From: AWTP1-13 sp963814055
Lineage (GTDB): Bacteria; Pseudomonadota; Alphaproteobacteria; Rhizobiales; Hyphomicrobiaceae
NCBI GenBank assembly: GCA_963814055.1
Contig: CAWFBJ010000030.1
Coordinates: forward strand, 186,001 to 250,000
Length of the DNA: 64,000 nucleotides
Direction of reading: 5' to 3'
Part shown: one piece after another, positions 15,780 to 24,887 of the stretch
Layout of the letters: each line of letters starts with the position of its first letter
Position numbering within the stretch: the first letter of the stretch is position 1
The notes under the pieces: generated by a model
Told to the model about the DNA's origin: nothing
The model's input: the letters and a program-made list of their open reading frames with translations, nothing else
Databases searched by the model: none
Translations under genes and position numbers: made by a program

Positions 15780-16616
15780 ATGGTCGAAGGTATGCTCGCC
15801 AACGAGTGGTTGATCCGGCTCGTTGCCTTTGCTGGCGTGATCGGGGCGATGGCCTCGTGGGAACACTGGGCACCCAAGCGCCAGCTTGCCGTTCGAAGGT
15901 CCTCGCGCTGGCCCGGCAATCTTGGCGTGCTCGCCATCGATGTCGCCCTCGTGCGCATTCTCTTTCCAACTGCAGCCGTTGGCGCCGCGCTTGTGTGCGA
16001 GGCCCAGGGTTGGGGACTGTTCAATGCCCTCGCCGTTCCCTTCGCCGTGGCGGTGCCCGTATCGGTGATCCTGCTCGATCTGGCGATCTATCTTCAGCAT
16101 GCCCTGTTCCATGCCGTGCCCGCACTATGGCGGCTGCACCGCATGCACCACGCCGATCTCGACATCGACGTGACGACCGGCGTGCGCTTTCATCCTGTCG
16201 AGATCCTGCTTTCCCTGTTCATCAAGTTCGCGGTCATCGCCCTGCTTGGTGCACCTGCGCTGGCGGTGCTGATATTCGAGGCGCTGCTGAATGCCACGTC
16301 GATGTTCAACCACAGCAACGTGCGCATGCCGGCGCCAGTCGACCGCATCGTGCGCCTGCTGGTGGTGACGCCGGATATGCACCGCGTGCATCATTCGATC
16401 GTCCGCACAGAAACCAACAGCAACTTCGGTTTCAACTTTCCCTGGTGGGACCGGCTGTTCGGGACTTACCGCGCGCAACCCGCTGCAGGCCACGACAGCA
16501 TGACCATCGGCGTTGAAAGTTTCCGCGATCCGGCCGAACTGCGGCTCGATCGCATGCTGCTGCAGCCGCTGCGGGAGGGTAATGACGCTACGCCGATATT
16601 CCGGAAGGAACGATAG
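15780..16616 (+). CDS. Sterol desaturase / fatty acid hydroxylase family protein
   Basis: A 278-residue integral membrane di-iron oxygenase. The histidine clusters are QHALFH (about residue 110), HRMHHAD (about 120), HSNVR in the middle and MHRVHHS near residue 204, together the 8-His ligand set of the family. Four or five hydrophobic segments surround them, and FNFPWWDRLFGTY near the C-terminus is typical. Family members hydroxylate or desaturate sterols, carotenoids or lipids; the substrate here is unknown. Starts at 15780 or 15792 are both possible. It appears to be a single gene. Confidence 0.85.
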   Translation: MVEGMLANEWLIRLVAFAGVIGAMASWEHWAPKRQLAVRRSSRWPGNLGVLAIDVALVRILFPTAAVGAALVCEAQGWGLFNALAVPFAVAVPVSVILLDLAIYLQHALFHAVPALWRLHRMHHADLDIDVTTGVRFHPVEILLSLFIKFAVIALLGAPALAVLIFEALLNATSMFNHSNVRMPAPVDRIVRLLVVTPDMHRVHHSIVRTETNSNFGFNFPWWDRLFGTYRAQPAAGHDSMTIGVESFRDPAELRLDRMLLQPLREGNDATPIFRKER

Positions 16617-16626
16617 TCAGTGACCA

Positions 16627-16734
16627 CGTCATTCCCGCGAGCGCGTTAGCGCGATCAGCGGGAATCCAGACGCAAACTCGCGGTCATCGCCGCATCTGGA
16701 TTTCCGCTCTGCGCTTCGCTTGGCGGGAATGACG
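16627..16734. repeat. Family A palindromic repeat, two units
   Basis: Facing units at about 16627-16670 and 16695-16734, filling the gap between two convergent genes. It may act as a bidirectional transcription stop. Confidence 0.8.
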
Positions 16735-16735
16735 A

Positions 16736-17602
16736 TCAGCGCCGCTGCGAGATGAGCGTGGCCAGCACGATCAGGGCCGCGCCGGCGAGAGTGGCGAGGC
16801 CGGGCACCTCGGCGAAGAACAGGAAGCCGAACAGGATGCCCCATACGAGCGTCACGTAGCCGACCGGCGCCAGCCGCGCCGCCTCGATGCGCGCGAAGGC
16901 ATGGGCGAGCATGGTATGCGCGGTCACGCCCAGCGTGCCGAGCAGCGCAAACAGCGCATAGTCGGACAGGCTCGGCGGCATCCACACCCAGAGTGCGGGA
17001 ATGGCCAGGATGACGGCGGGCCCGAGGTTCTGGAACAGCACGATCTGCGACAGCGGATCGCGCGTCGCCCGGTGGCGCAGCAGGACAATGTTAAACGCAT
17101 ATCCGACCGCGGATATCAGCACCGCAGCCGCGCCGATCAGCACTTCGCTGCTCATGCCGCCGCCACCGAGGCCGCCGCCAATGATGAGCAGCATGCCGGC
17201 AAATCCGCCGGCGAGCGCCAAGGCTATCCGCCAGTCGAGCCGTTCGCCCAGCAGCATCACGCCGAACAGCGCGGTGAGCACTGGCGAAATGAAGCTGAGC
17301 GCGATCGCGTCGGCCAGCGGCAGGCGGGCCAGCGCAAAGAAGAACGTGGTGGCGACGACGACGATGAGCAGCGCGCGCACGCCATTGTAGAGCGTGGCCT
17401 CGCGCGTGGGCCAGCCCGGCCGGTTCCAGGCCGTGTAGACCGCTGCCCCGATGAGACCGAAGCCGAAGCGCAGGAACGCGATCTGCAGCACCGGATAGCG
17501 TGCCGACAGCGCCTTGATGATGGCGTCCATGAGGGTGAGCAGCCCTTCCGCGGCAACGGCGAGCAACACGATCCGGGCGTGAGACAGGGGTTGACGCGTC
17601 AT
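16736..17602 (-). CDS. EamA/DMT-superfamily transporter
   Basis: A 288-residue permease with ten predicted hydrophobic helices in two EamA repeats (residues about 10-140 and 150-285). Typical features are the SARYPVLQIAFLRFGFGL stretch between helices 1 and 2, the PLADAIALSFISPVLTALFG segment ending repeat 1, and ARIEAARLAPVGYVTLVWG in repeat 2. It resembles RhaT/S-adenosylmethionine-uptake-like carriers, but the substrate is not defined. The start at 17602 is the first ATG of the conserved region. It runs opposite to the phosphodiesterase gene 90 bp away, so the two are divergent. Confidence 0.88.
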   Translation of the reverse strand: MTRQPLSHARIVLLAVAAEGLLTLMDAIIKALSARYPVLQIAFLRFGFGLIGAAVYTAWNRPGWPTREATLYNGVRALLIVVVATTFFFALARLPLADAIALSFISPVLTALFGVMLLGERLDWRIALALAGGFAGMLLIIGGGLGGGGMSSEVLIGAAAVLISAVGYAFNIVLLRHRATRDPLSQIVLFQNLGPAVILAIPALWVWMPPSLSDYALFALLGTLGVTAHTMLAHAFARIEAARLAPVGYVTLVWGILFGFLFFAEVPGLATLAGAALIVLATLISQRR

Positions 17603-17692
17603 GGCCGCAGAAGGGATAGCTGCCCTTCCGCTCGCATGCTACAGCCCTGCTCACGCTTCAGAACATTTGACGTCAAAACTAGGGGGAATGCG

Positions 17693-18959
17693 ATGCGCCG
17701 GGTGGTCGTGGTGGTGCTGGATGGCATGCGCCGGGATCTCATCAGTGATGAAAGCACTCCGGCGCTGGCGCGCTTTGCCACCCGCGCGCAGAGTTTCGCG
17801 GCTCATCGGTCCATGTTCCCGTCGGCCACGCGCGTGGTATCGGCTTCGTTCGCGACCGGATGCACGCCCGCGCGCCACGAGCTGCAAGGCAACTCCCTGG
17901 CGCTGATGGAGAACGGCCGCCTCGTCTATCACGATGCCGGACATCCCGAATTCCTGCAGCACAAGCGGCGCGTGACGGGCCGTTCGCTGGCGGTGCCGAC
18001 CATGGCCGAGCGGCTAAGCGGCCACGGCGGCATGATCCTGTTCTCCAACGTCTCGCCTGGCGCGGCCTACGCGCACGATCCCGACGGTCACGGCTATGTC
18101 TATCACCGCGCGGCATCGTTCGGCCCCGGCCGCAAGCGCATCGAGGGTGCCGGCGCGCTCAAGATCGCCCAGGACGCAGCCGGCGAACGCGCCATGACGG
18201 TGCGCTTCGTCGACGAGGTGCTGCTCGACCGCCGGCCGGCGCTGGCGCTGCTGTGGATGGGCGAGCCCGATGCCAGCCAGCACGTGATGCCGCTCGGCTC
18301 GCCGCAGCATCTGGCCGTCCTGCGCCAGGCGGATGCCAACCTCGCCCGCGTTGTCGAAGCGGTGGACAGGCTGCGCGACAAAGGCGACGACGTGCTGCTG
18401 ATCGCCTGCTCCGATCATGGCCACCAGACGGTGTCGCGGGTGATCGATATCGAGGCCGAGCTGGTGGCGGTGGGCCTCAAGGAGGGCCGGCAGTCCGGCG
18501 ACATCATTACGCCGACCAGCGGCACCTCGACGCTCGTCTACGTGCATCCCGATCACGCGGCCAAGACCGAGGCCATCGGCGCCTTTCTGTCCAGCCGCGA
18601 CTGGATCGATCGCGTGGTGCCCGCCGCGGAGCTGGCGTCCGTTGGCCAGGCGCCGCACCACGGTTTGGCCTTTGCGATCTCGCTCAAGTCGGACAACGAG
18701 CCCAATGCCTTCGGCGTGCGCGGCCACAGCTTCGAAGTCACGCCCGGCGCCCGGCAAGACCACGCATGAAGGCTGCGGCCAGCACGGCGGGCTGGCGCGC
18801 TACGAGCAGATGCCGTTCCTGATGATCGACGGCTCAGGCTTTGCGGCCGGCGGCGTGTCGATTGCGCCAACCTCGCCCATCGACATCGCTCCGACGATCC
18901 TGGCGCACCTCGAGGTGCCGGCGGACGGGATGGAGGGAAGGGGGTTGCGGGGCTCGTAG
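17693..18959 (+). CDS. Alkaline phosphatase / nucleotide pyrophosphatase family protein (frameshifted)
   Basis: A metal-dependent phosphodiesterase or phosphatase of about 420 residues. The first metal site is VVVLDGMRRD (Asp near residue 9), and the nucleophile region is MFPSATRVVSASF. Later sites are LLWMGEPDASQHV and ACSDHGHQTV. The frame breaks near 18752 and resumes with THEGCGQHGG and SIAPTSPIDIAPTILAHLEV, the last metal-binding His and C-terminus. ATG at 17693 follows AGGGGGAATGCG. Substrate is unknown; relatives act on nucleotides, phospholipid headgroups or phosphonates. The break is one base and likely an error. Confidence 0.85.
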
Positions 18960-19019
18960 AGCGCAATTGGTGGAAACCGTATTGCGGTCGATGATTGGCG
19001 CTTGAGCCCGCCCACAAAT

Positions 19020-19050
19020 GTCATCCTCGGGCTTGTCCCGAGGATCCAGC
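19020..19050. repeat. Short inverted repeat related to family A
   Basis: GTCATCCTCGGG-CTTG-TCCCGAGGATCCAG, a 10-bp stem with arms like family A, after the phosphodiesterase gene. Confidence 0.6.
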
Positions 19051-19106
19051 GCGCATTGCGTGCCGCGGTCGAGAAAAATGGGAAGCCTGCTAGCCCACGA
19101 TACGTC

Positions 19107-19373
19107 TCACTCTGCGGCGCCGGTGGGTGTTAACGCGGCTTTCAATTCATCATAGAGAAACTCGGGAGCCAAATCGGCCCCGTTGGGCCAGACGATAGTG
19201 CCGAAATCGGGCTCGACGCGCAGCTTGGCGAACTCCACGACGTCTTTCAGCGGCAGGAAAACCGGTCCCCAAAGCTCGCGTTCCAGATCGATCTCTCCGG
19301 ACAGTCCGTCTGCGAACCGCAGCCAGATGCGATAACCACCAACATGGCGGGCATCGGTAACGCGCGGCATCAT
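19107..19373 (-). CDS. DUF2442 family protein
   Basis: An 88-residue protein with the DUF2442 pattern: RVTDARHVGGYRIWLRFADG, then EIDLERELWGPVFLPLKD and the terminal core FGTIVWPNGADLAPEFLYDE. The IxWPNGxDLxPxxLY signature is strong. The start is ATG at 19373 or 19370. It follows a DUF4160 gene with a 4-bp gap, the common pairing. The pair has been proposed as toxin-antitoxin-like from genome neighbourhoods, but the mechanism is unproven. Confidence 0.85.
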   Translation of the reverse strand: MMPRVTDARHVGGYRIWLRFADGLSGEIDLERELWGPVFLPLKDVVEFAKLRVEPDFGTIVWPNGADLAPEFLYDELKAALTPTGAAE

Positions 19374-19377
19374 GGTT

Positions 19378-19638
19378 TTACTCCAGAGGTTCAATTTTCG
19401 TTGGCAGCTCTCGGCTCTGAACAGCTTGCCAGGCCGCCTTCAATTCAGCGACGTGAAGCCTATGCCATTCTTGCACAAGTGCGCGTGCCCGGCGAGGCAG
19501 GCTGCCTTCGATAATATCGCCGCTATCTACTGCAAACTTGGCTTCATGTTCACCATAACGCGCGTGAAAATGCGGCGGAGCATGGTCTCGAAAGTACATG
19601 GCGATGACAATGCCGAAGAAGCGGCTGAGTTCCGGCAT
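19378..19638 (-). CDS. DUF4160 family protein
   Basis: An 86-residue protein with the DUF4160 signature: GIVIAMYFRDHAPPHFHARY near the N-terminus, then EAKFAVDSGDIIEGSLPRR and RALVQEWHRLHVAELKAAW. The HxPPHFHAxY motif is diagnostic. It is the first gene of a DUF4160-DUF2442 pair and begins 7 bp after the acyl-CoA synthetase stop, so it could be transcribed with that gene. The histidine cluster could be catalytic or metal-binding. Confidence 0.87.
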   Translation of the reverse strand: MPELSRFFGIVIAMYFRDHAPPHFHARYGEHEAKFAVDSGDIIEGSLPRRARALVQEWHRLHVAELKAAWQAVQSRELPTKIEPLE

Positions 19639-19645
19639 TTTGACC

Positions 19646-21278
19646 TCACACCGCCTTCGCCCGCTCCCGCAGCACGAATTTCTGGATCTTGCCGGTGCTG
19701 GTCTTGGGCACCTCGCCGAACACGACGTGGCGCGGCACCTTGTAGGCCGCCAGATGCGCGCGGCAGTGGGCGATGATGTCGGCGGCCGTCGGCGCGGCCA
19801 CGCCGGGCTTGAGCTCGATGAAGGCCACCGGCGTCTCGCCCCACTTCTCGTCCGCCTTGCCGACGACCGCGCAGGTGGCCACGGCCGGGTGCTTGAACAG
19901 TGCGTCCTCCACCTCGATAGATGAGATGTTCTCGCCGCCCGAGATGATGATGTCCTTGGAGCGGTCCTTGAGCTGGATGTAGCCGTCGGGGTGCAGCACG
20001 CCCAGGTCGCCCGAGTGGAACCAGCCGCCGGCGAAGGCCTCCTCGGTTGCGGCCTGGTTCTTCAGGTAGCCCTTCATGACGATGTTGCCGCGGAACATGA
20101 CCTCGCCCAGCGTCGCACCGTCGGCCGGCACCTGTGTCATAGTCAGCGGGTCCATCACGGTCAGCGCCTCGAGCGCGGGATAGCGCACGCCCTGGCGCGA
20201 CTTGAGCTGCGCCTGCTGAGCGCCGTCGAGCGCGCTCCATTCGTCATGCCACTCGTTGACCACGGCCGGACCGTAGACTTCGGTCAGCCCATAGACGTGC
20301 GTGACGTTGAATCCGGCATCGGCCATCGCCGCCAGCACGGCCTCGGGCGGCGGCGCGGCGGCGGTGACGAACTCCACGCGATTGGGCAGCGGCCGCTTCT
20401 CCTCTGCCGTCGCATTGAGCAGCGTCGACATCACGACCGGCGCCCCGCACAGGTGAGACACCTTGTGCTCCGCGATGGCGTCGAACATCGCTTTCGCCCG
20501 CACCCATCTGAGGCACACATGGGTGCCGATCACGGCGGCGATGGTCCAGGGAAAGCACCAGCCGTTGCAGTGGAACATCGGCAGCGTCCACAGGTAGACC
20601 GGGTGCTTGCCGAGGTTGGCGGAGAGTACGTTGGAATAGCACATGAGCGCGGCGCCGCGATGGCTGTAGACCACGCCCTTGGGATTGCCGGTGGTGCCGG
20701 ACGTGTAGTTGAGCGACAGCGATTGCCACTCATCGCCCGGCATGCGCCAGGAGAAACCAGGATCGCCCTTGGCGAGTAACGCCTCGTAGTCGGTGGCTGA
20801 TAGGGGCTCGGCGACCTGAGGGAACTCCGCATCATGGTAGTCGATCACCAGGGGCTTCACCTTGGTCTGGGCCAGCGCCTGCCGCATCACGCCGGCAAAC
20901 TCCCGATCGCAGATGACGACCCTGCTCTCGGCGTGATCGAGCTGGAAGGCAATCAGCGCGGGATCAAGCCGCGTGTTGAGCGCGTGCAGGACGCCGCCTG
21001 TCATCGGCACGCCGTAGTGGGCCTCCAGCATTGGCGGCGTGTTCTGCAGCATCACCGACACGGTGTCGCCCGGGCCGATGCCGTGCGCCGCCAGCGTCGA
21101 GGCGAGGCGCCGGGCGCGCGCATAGAACTCCGCATACGCGAAGCGCCGGCTGCCGTGGATGACGGCAATGTGGCTGGGGAACACGGCCGCCGCGCGTTCG
21201 AGGAACGTGAGTGGCGTGAGCGCCTGGTAGTTGGCGGGAGTTCTTGTCCAGATGCTGAGTGAACGGATGGGATGACAT
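19646..21278 (-). CDS. AMP-binding acyl-CoA synthetase (5' frameshift)
   Basis: An ANL-family ligase of about 543 residues that activates a fatty acid as acyl-AMP and then acyl-CoA. The P-loop-like motif SLNYTSGTTGNPKG is present, with VTHVYGLTEVYG, GDLGVLHPDGYIQLKDRSKD and the C-terminal TSTGKIQKF lysine. The true ATG is at 21278: MSSHPFTQHLDKN joins ANYQALTPLTFLERAAAVFPS after removal of one extra base near 21240. This N-terminus is typical of medium-chain acyl-CoA synthetases. Without the correction only a GTG at 21184 opens the frame. The substrate range is unknown. Confidence 0.9.
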
Positions 21279-21631
21279 GCGGGCGCGCTCGGTAAAGACG
21301 ATTGGTGGCGATTCCTGCAGGCTACCGCGAAGCTACTGGAAAGGCCCGCCGCTAAGCAATCGAGCGACCCCGGCAGGTGAGAGGCGCGTCCCTCACGTGC
21401 GGTTTTGGCGGGCGACCGGCCGATGTCCTTCGCTGGATCGCCACGCCGGCTTCAACCGTCGATTGATGCCAAACGGCCACATACAAGTAAATCGCTCTTG
21501 CAAACATGCTTAACCAGTGGAAAACTCGGTAGGGCCGTAAAAAACAACAAGAAAGCGGGGAGTGGCCGGACGGTGCGTAATGGCACCAGCCTGTGTTGTT
21601 TGGTCCAGGCAAGCGCGTTTGTGGGGGAAGT
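21279..21631. other. Gene-free divergent region with a hairpin
   Basis: No gene is seen. A hairpin at 21373-21400 (GTGAG-A-GG-CGCGT-CC-CTCAC, extended by GCA/TGC) is followed by GGTTTT. Its 3' strand resembles the CACGTACGGTTC strand of group II intron domain V, but the 5' strand fits poorly. Promoters for the flanking genes must lie here. Confidence 0.35.
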
Positions 21632-22618
21632 GTGCAGCGTAAACCCAGAAGTCTCATGCAGCGCCTGGCTTTGGCCACGGGCTCCGAGACAAGCGATTCC
21701 AACAGCGAACGTGTGGTCTATCGTTTCAGCATCGGCGCCTATTTCGGCGTGGGGCTGGTTGGGGGAGGAGTGGCGGGCGCCGCGGTCCTGCTCGGCCTGC
21801 AGGTGTTTGCGCCCGGCCAGGCGAGCCCGCTGAGAATGCAAGTCCCCGCCGCCATCGTCGCGCTCGCGCACTGGGCGCCCGAAGTTGCGACGTCGCGCGT
21901 CGGCAGGCCCGATCCGGTGGCCGTGCGCGATCCCCAGCCGGCAGATGCGTTCGATGTTGTCATCGAGCGCAGCACACGCGCCAATGCGCCTTTTGGTTTG
22001 CGTCTGGTCGGAAGCCGGGACGCTGGGATGGAGGTTGTCCTGCGCGACGTGCCGGCAGCAGCACGATTGTCACGCGGCGAACGCCGTGACGAGTCGACGT
22101 GGAAGGTGAGGGCCGCCGATCTTGAAGATCTGCACCTGACGCTCAATGAGGGAACGCCCGATGCGTTCGACGTCCGCATCGACGTGCTGGCGCCTGCCGG
22201 TGTCACAGCAGCGAGCAGTGTTGCGCGCGTCCGCCTCGTTGGATTGCCGCGCGTCGAACATGCGGTGACCGCGCCGGTCGAGGCCGCACCGGCGCAAGCC
22301 GCGCTTGTCGAGCTGGAAGCGCTGGCCGTTACACCTGTAGCCAGCACGGATGGTCCGCACCACGCCCGCACTGTTTTGGCGACCCGGAATGATGCGCCTG
22401 GCAAGCGAGAGAAAGTCGCGCGTGCGTCTCCACCGCCGGCTACGACCGTGATCGAAATTGACAGGCGCCCGGCGCAAACGGCGACGCAGACGGAGACACG
22501 GCATTGGCCGGAGGGCGCCAGCGGCCTCGGTGCAATTGCACGCGAGTCCGATCGCCAGGTCTGGTGGACGTTGCCCGTGCCAACGTGGTCGCCGTTCGCT
22601 GACGTGGCCAGCCGCTGA
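21632..22618 (+). CDS. Hypothetical membrane-anchored protein
   Basis: A 328-residue protein of unknown function. A cytoplasmic N-terminus of about 35 residues is followed by one hydrophobic helix (YFGVGLVGGGVAGAAVLLGL). A periplasmic part follows that includes two alternating-strand stretches (DAFDVVIERS..., DAFDVRIDVLAP...) and an alanine/proline-rich tail ending WWTLPVPTWSPFADVASR. The start is probably GTG at 21632, six bases after GGGGGAAG; ATG at 21656 is the alternative. The repeated P-x-D-A-F-D-V sequence suggests two beta-sandwich units. No family is recognised. Composition is like the neighbours. Confidence 0.65.
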   Translation: MQRKPRSLMQRLALATGSETSDSNSERVVYRFSIGAYFGVGLVGGGVAGAAVLLGLQVFAPGQASPLRMQVPAAIVALAHWAPEVATSRVGRPDPVAVRDPQPADAFDVVIERSTRANAPFGLRLVGSRDAGMEVVLRDVPAAARLSRGERRDESTWKVRAADLEDLHLTLNEGTPDAFDVRIDVLAPAGVTAASSVARVRLVGLPRVEHAVTAPVEAAPAQAALVELEALAVTPVASTDGPHHARTVLATRNDAPGKREKVARASPPPATTVIEIDRRPAQTATQTETRHWPEGASGLGAIARESDRQVWWTLPVPTWSPFADVASR

Positions 22619-22756
22619 AATCTTGCGCGCTCAGGCAGCCCGCCTGTAGGCTGTGCGCGCGAACCTCTTCTTCTCGGCAATGTCTCGGGGCGGCCATCTG
22701 GCTTCGCGTTCCGTTGGAGGCATCGGCATTTTGCCGGGCCTTTTCCGCCTAGTTCC

Positions 22757-23572
22757 ATGGAGAACCTCATGCTGCTGGCCGGAAAGGTCGCGCTCGTCAC
22801 AGGTGCGGCTCAGGGCATTGGGCAGGCCTGCGCCGTCCGGCTGGCCCGAGAGGGCGCCAAGATCGTGCTCTGCGATGTCAACGAGAATGCCGGGCAGCAG
22901 GTCGCCAAGGGCATTGAAGCCAAGGGCGGGAAGGCGGTTTACGTCCGCTGCGACGTCTCCAAGGCCGGCGACGTCGAGAGCGCGCTCGCTGCTGTGCTGA
23001 AAGCCTTCCGCCGCATCGATGTGCTGGTGAACAATGCCGGCGTGGTCGACGATGCGCCCTTCCTCGATCTTCCCATCGAGGAACTCGATCGCGTTCTCGG
23101 CATCAACCTGCGCGGCGCGTTCCTGATGGCTCAGGCCGTTGCCCGCCAGATGGTCAAGCAGGGCCGGGGCAAGGGCGGCGCCTCAGCCGGCGCCATCGTC
23201 AACATGAGTTCAATCAACGAGCGGTTCGGCTTGCCCGATCACGTGGCCTATTCCATGTCCAAGGGCGGCATCAGCCAGCTCACCAAGTCGATGGCGGTGG
23301 CGCTCGCTCCGCAGGGGATACGCGTCAACGCCGTGGGGCCGGGCACCATCGAGACGCCGCTGCTCAAGAGCGTGGTCAAGGACAAGGCGTTTCGTACCAA
23401 GGTGCTGTCCCGCACCCCGCTCGGGCGCTACGGCCAGCCGGAAGAAATCGCCGCCATCGTTGCCTGGCTTGCCAGCGACGAGGCGAGCTACGTCACGGGC
23501 ACCACCGTTTTCGCCGACGGCGGCCGCCTGCCTCTCAACTACGTCGTGCCGGTTCCGGACAAGGACGCATAG
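22757..23572 (+). CDS. SDR-family oxidoreductase
   Basis: A 271-residue classical short-chain dehydrogenase. It has the cofactor motif TGAAQGIG (residues 15-22), NNAG at about 92-95, catalytic Ser in VNMSS, and YSMSK (Tyr/Lys) near 170. CDVNEN after the second strand (Asp) favours NAD(H). The C-terminus, ADGGRLPLNYVVPVPDKDA, is longer than usual and is partly repeated near 24.9 kb. Similar proteins are annotated glucose 1-dehydrogenase or 3-oxoacyl reductase; the substrate is unknown. ATG at 22757 or 22769 could be the start. Confidence 0.88.
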   Translation: MENLMLLAGKVALVTGAAQGIGQACAVRLAREGAKIVLCDVNENAGQQVAKGIEAKGGKAVYVRCDVSKAGDVESALAAVLKAFRRIDVLVNNAGVVDDAPFLDLPIEELDRVLGINLRGAFLMAQAVARQMVKQGRGKGGASAGAIVNMSSINERFGLPDHVAYSMSKGGISQLTKSMAVALAPQGIRVNAVGPGTIETPLLKSVVKDKAFRTKVLSRTPLGRYGQPEEIAAIVAWLASDEASYVTGTTVFADGGRLPLNYVVPVPDKDA

Positions 23573-23694
23573 CTGACGATCATGCCGCGAGGACTTGTTT
23601 GGGATTGCTGCCACGCCGCTGGACCTGGCCAAGCTCAGGTCCATCATCGGGGTCGGCGAAGCGGGCTAGGCCCCGCATCGAACGAGGAGACTGC

Positions 23695-24885
23695 ATGCGC
23701 TGCGAAATCGTCGCCATCGGCACCGAGCTGCTGCTCGGTATCATCGTCGACAGCAATTCGGCCTGGATCGGCGAGCAGCTGGCGCTGGCCGGCATCAACT
23801 CCCACTTCCAGGTCAAGGTCGGCGACAACTTCGGGCGCATCGAAGGCGCCATCCGGCAGGCGCTGGAACGCAGCGATGCCGTGATCTGCTGCGGCGGGCT
23901 GGGGCCGACCCAGGACGACATAACCCGCGACGTGATCGCCCGGGTCATGGGGGTGGAGATGCGGCGCGACGAGGCGATTGCCGCGCGCATCCGCGCCTAC
24001 TTCAAGTCGCGCGGCCGGCCGATGTCGGAAAACAACCTGCGCCAGGCCGACATTCCCGTCGGCGCGCAGCCGATCGCGCAGATGCCTGGCACGGCGGCGG
24101 GGCTGGTATGCCCCGTCGGCGCCAAGGTGGTCTATGCGGTGCCGGGCGTGCCGAGCGAGATGAAGGAGATGTTCAACGGCACGATCCTGCCGGACCTCGG
24201 CCGGCGGTCCGGCCAGTCGGCGGTGATCCGCAGCCGGGTGGTACGCACCTGGGGCATGAGCGAGTCCGGGCTGGCGGAGGTGCTGAGCGCCCGCATCGAC
24301 GAACTCGACCGGCTCGGCAACCCGACGCTCGCCTTTCAGGCCAGCGGCATGGAGGGCATCAAGGTGCGCATCGTCGCCAAGTGCGACGACGAGCCCGCCG
24401 CGGCGCGCATTCTCGATGCGGAGGAGGCTTTCATCCGCGGTCTGCTGGGCGACGTGATATTCGGCCTCGACGAGCAGTCCATGGAGACGGTGGTGCTCGA
24501 CCTGCTGCGCAGGAAGGGCTTGACGCTGGCGGTGGCGGAGACCGTTACGGGCGGGCTCCTGTCGGCGCGCCTGAGCGCGGTCGACTGGGCGATGGAGACG
24601 TTTCGCGGTGGCCAGGTGGCGCCGGACACGGGCGGTGGAACAGCCGAGCAACGCGCGCTTTCGGCGGCGGCTAGTGTGCGGGCAAATCTCGGCGCCGGCG
24701 TGGGCTCGGCGGCGGTGGCGGCCGATGCCAGCGAGGGCTTCGCGCCCGGCACGGTCTTTCTGGCCGTCGATGTGCAGGGCGCTCAGCACACCGAGATGGT
24801 GATGCTGACGCCGGACAGGCGCCGCACGCGCGAGTTCTCCGTCATCAGCCTGCTGAACCTGCTGCGCCGCGTTCTGACGTCGTGA
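23695..24885 (+). CDS. CinA-like protein (MoaB-like domain plus altered amidohydrolase domain)
   Basis: A 396-residue CinA homologue. The N-terminal COG1058 half is well conserved: EIVAIGTELLLG, the ICCGGLGPTQDDITRDV stretch and the VPGVPSEMKEM segment. In CinA this half acts as an ADP-ribose pyrophosphatase. The C-terminal half resembles NMN deamidase, but its active-site AESCTGG has become AETVTGG (residues 281-287), replacing serine with threonine and cysteine with valine, and the following G-V-V-x-Y segment reads GGQVAPDTG. NMN deamidase activity is therefore doubtful. ATG at 23695 is preceded by ACGAGGAGACTGC. Confidence 0.88.
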   Translation: MRCEIVAIGTELLLGIIVDSNSAWIGEQLALAGINSHFQVKVGDNFGRIEGAIRQALERSDAVICCGGLGPTQDDITRDVIARVMGVEMRRDEAIAARIRAYFKSRGRPMSENNLRQADIPVGAQPIAQMPGTAAGLVCPVGAKVVYAVPGVPSEMKEMFNGTILPDLGRRSGQSAVIRSRVVRTWGMSESGLAEVLSARIDELDRLGNPTLAFQASGMEGIKVRIVAKCDDEPAAARILDAEEAFIRGLLGDVIFGLDEQSMETVVLDLLRRKGLTLAVAETVTGGLLSARLSAVDWAMETFRGGQVAPDTGGGTAEQRALSAAASVRANLGAGVGSAAVAADASEGFAPGTVFLAVDVQGAQHTEMVMLTPDRRRTREFSVISLLNLLRRVLTS

Positions 24886-24887
24886 GG

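Noticed and set aside
16901..17692. Long plus-strand frame continuous with the phosphodiesterase
   Set aside because: It is the antisense of the EamA transporter and has no domain; the phosphodiesterase starts at 17693.
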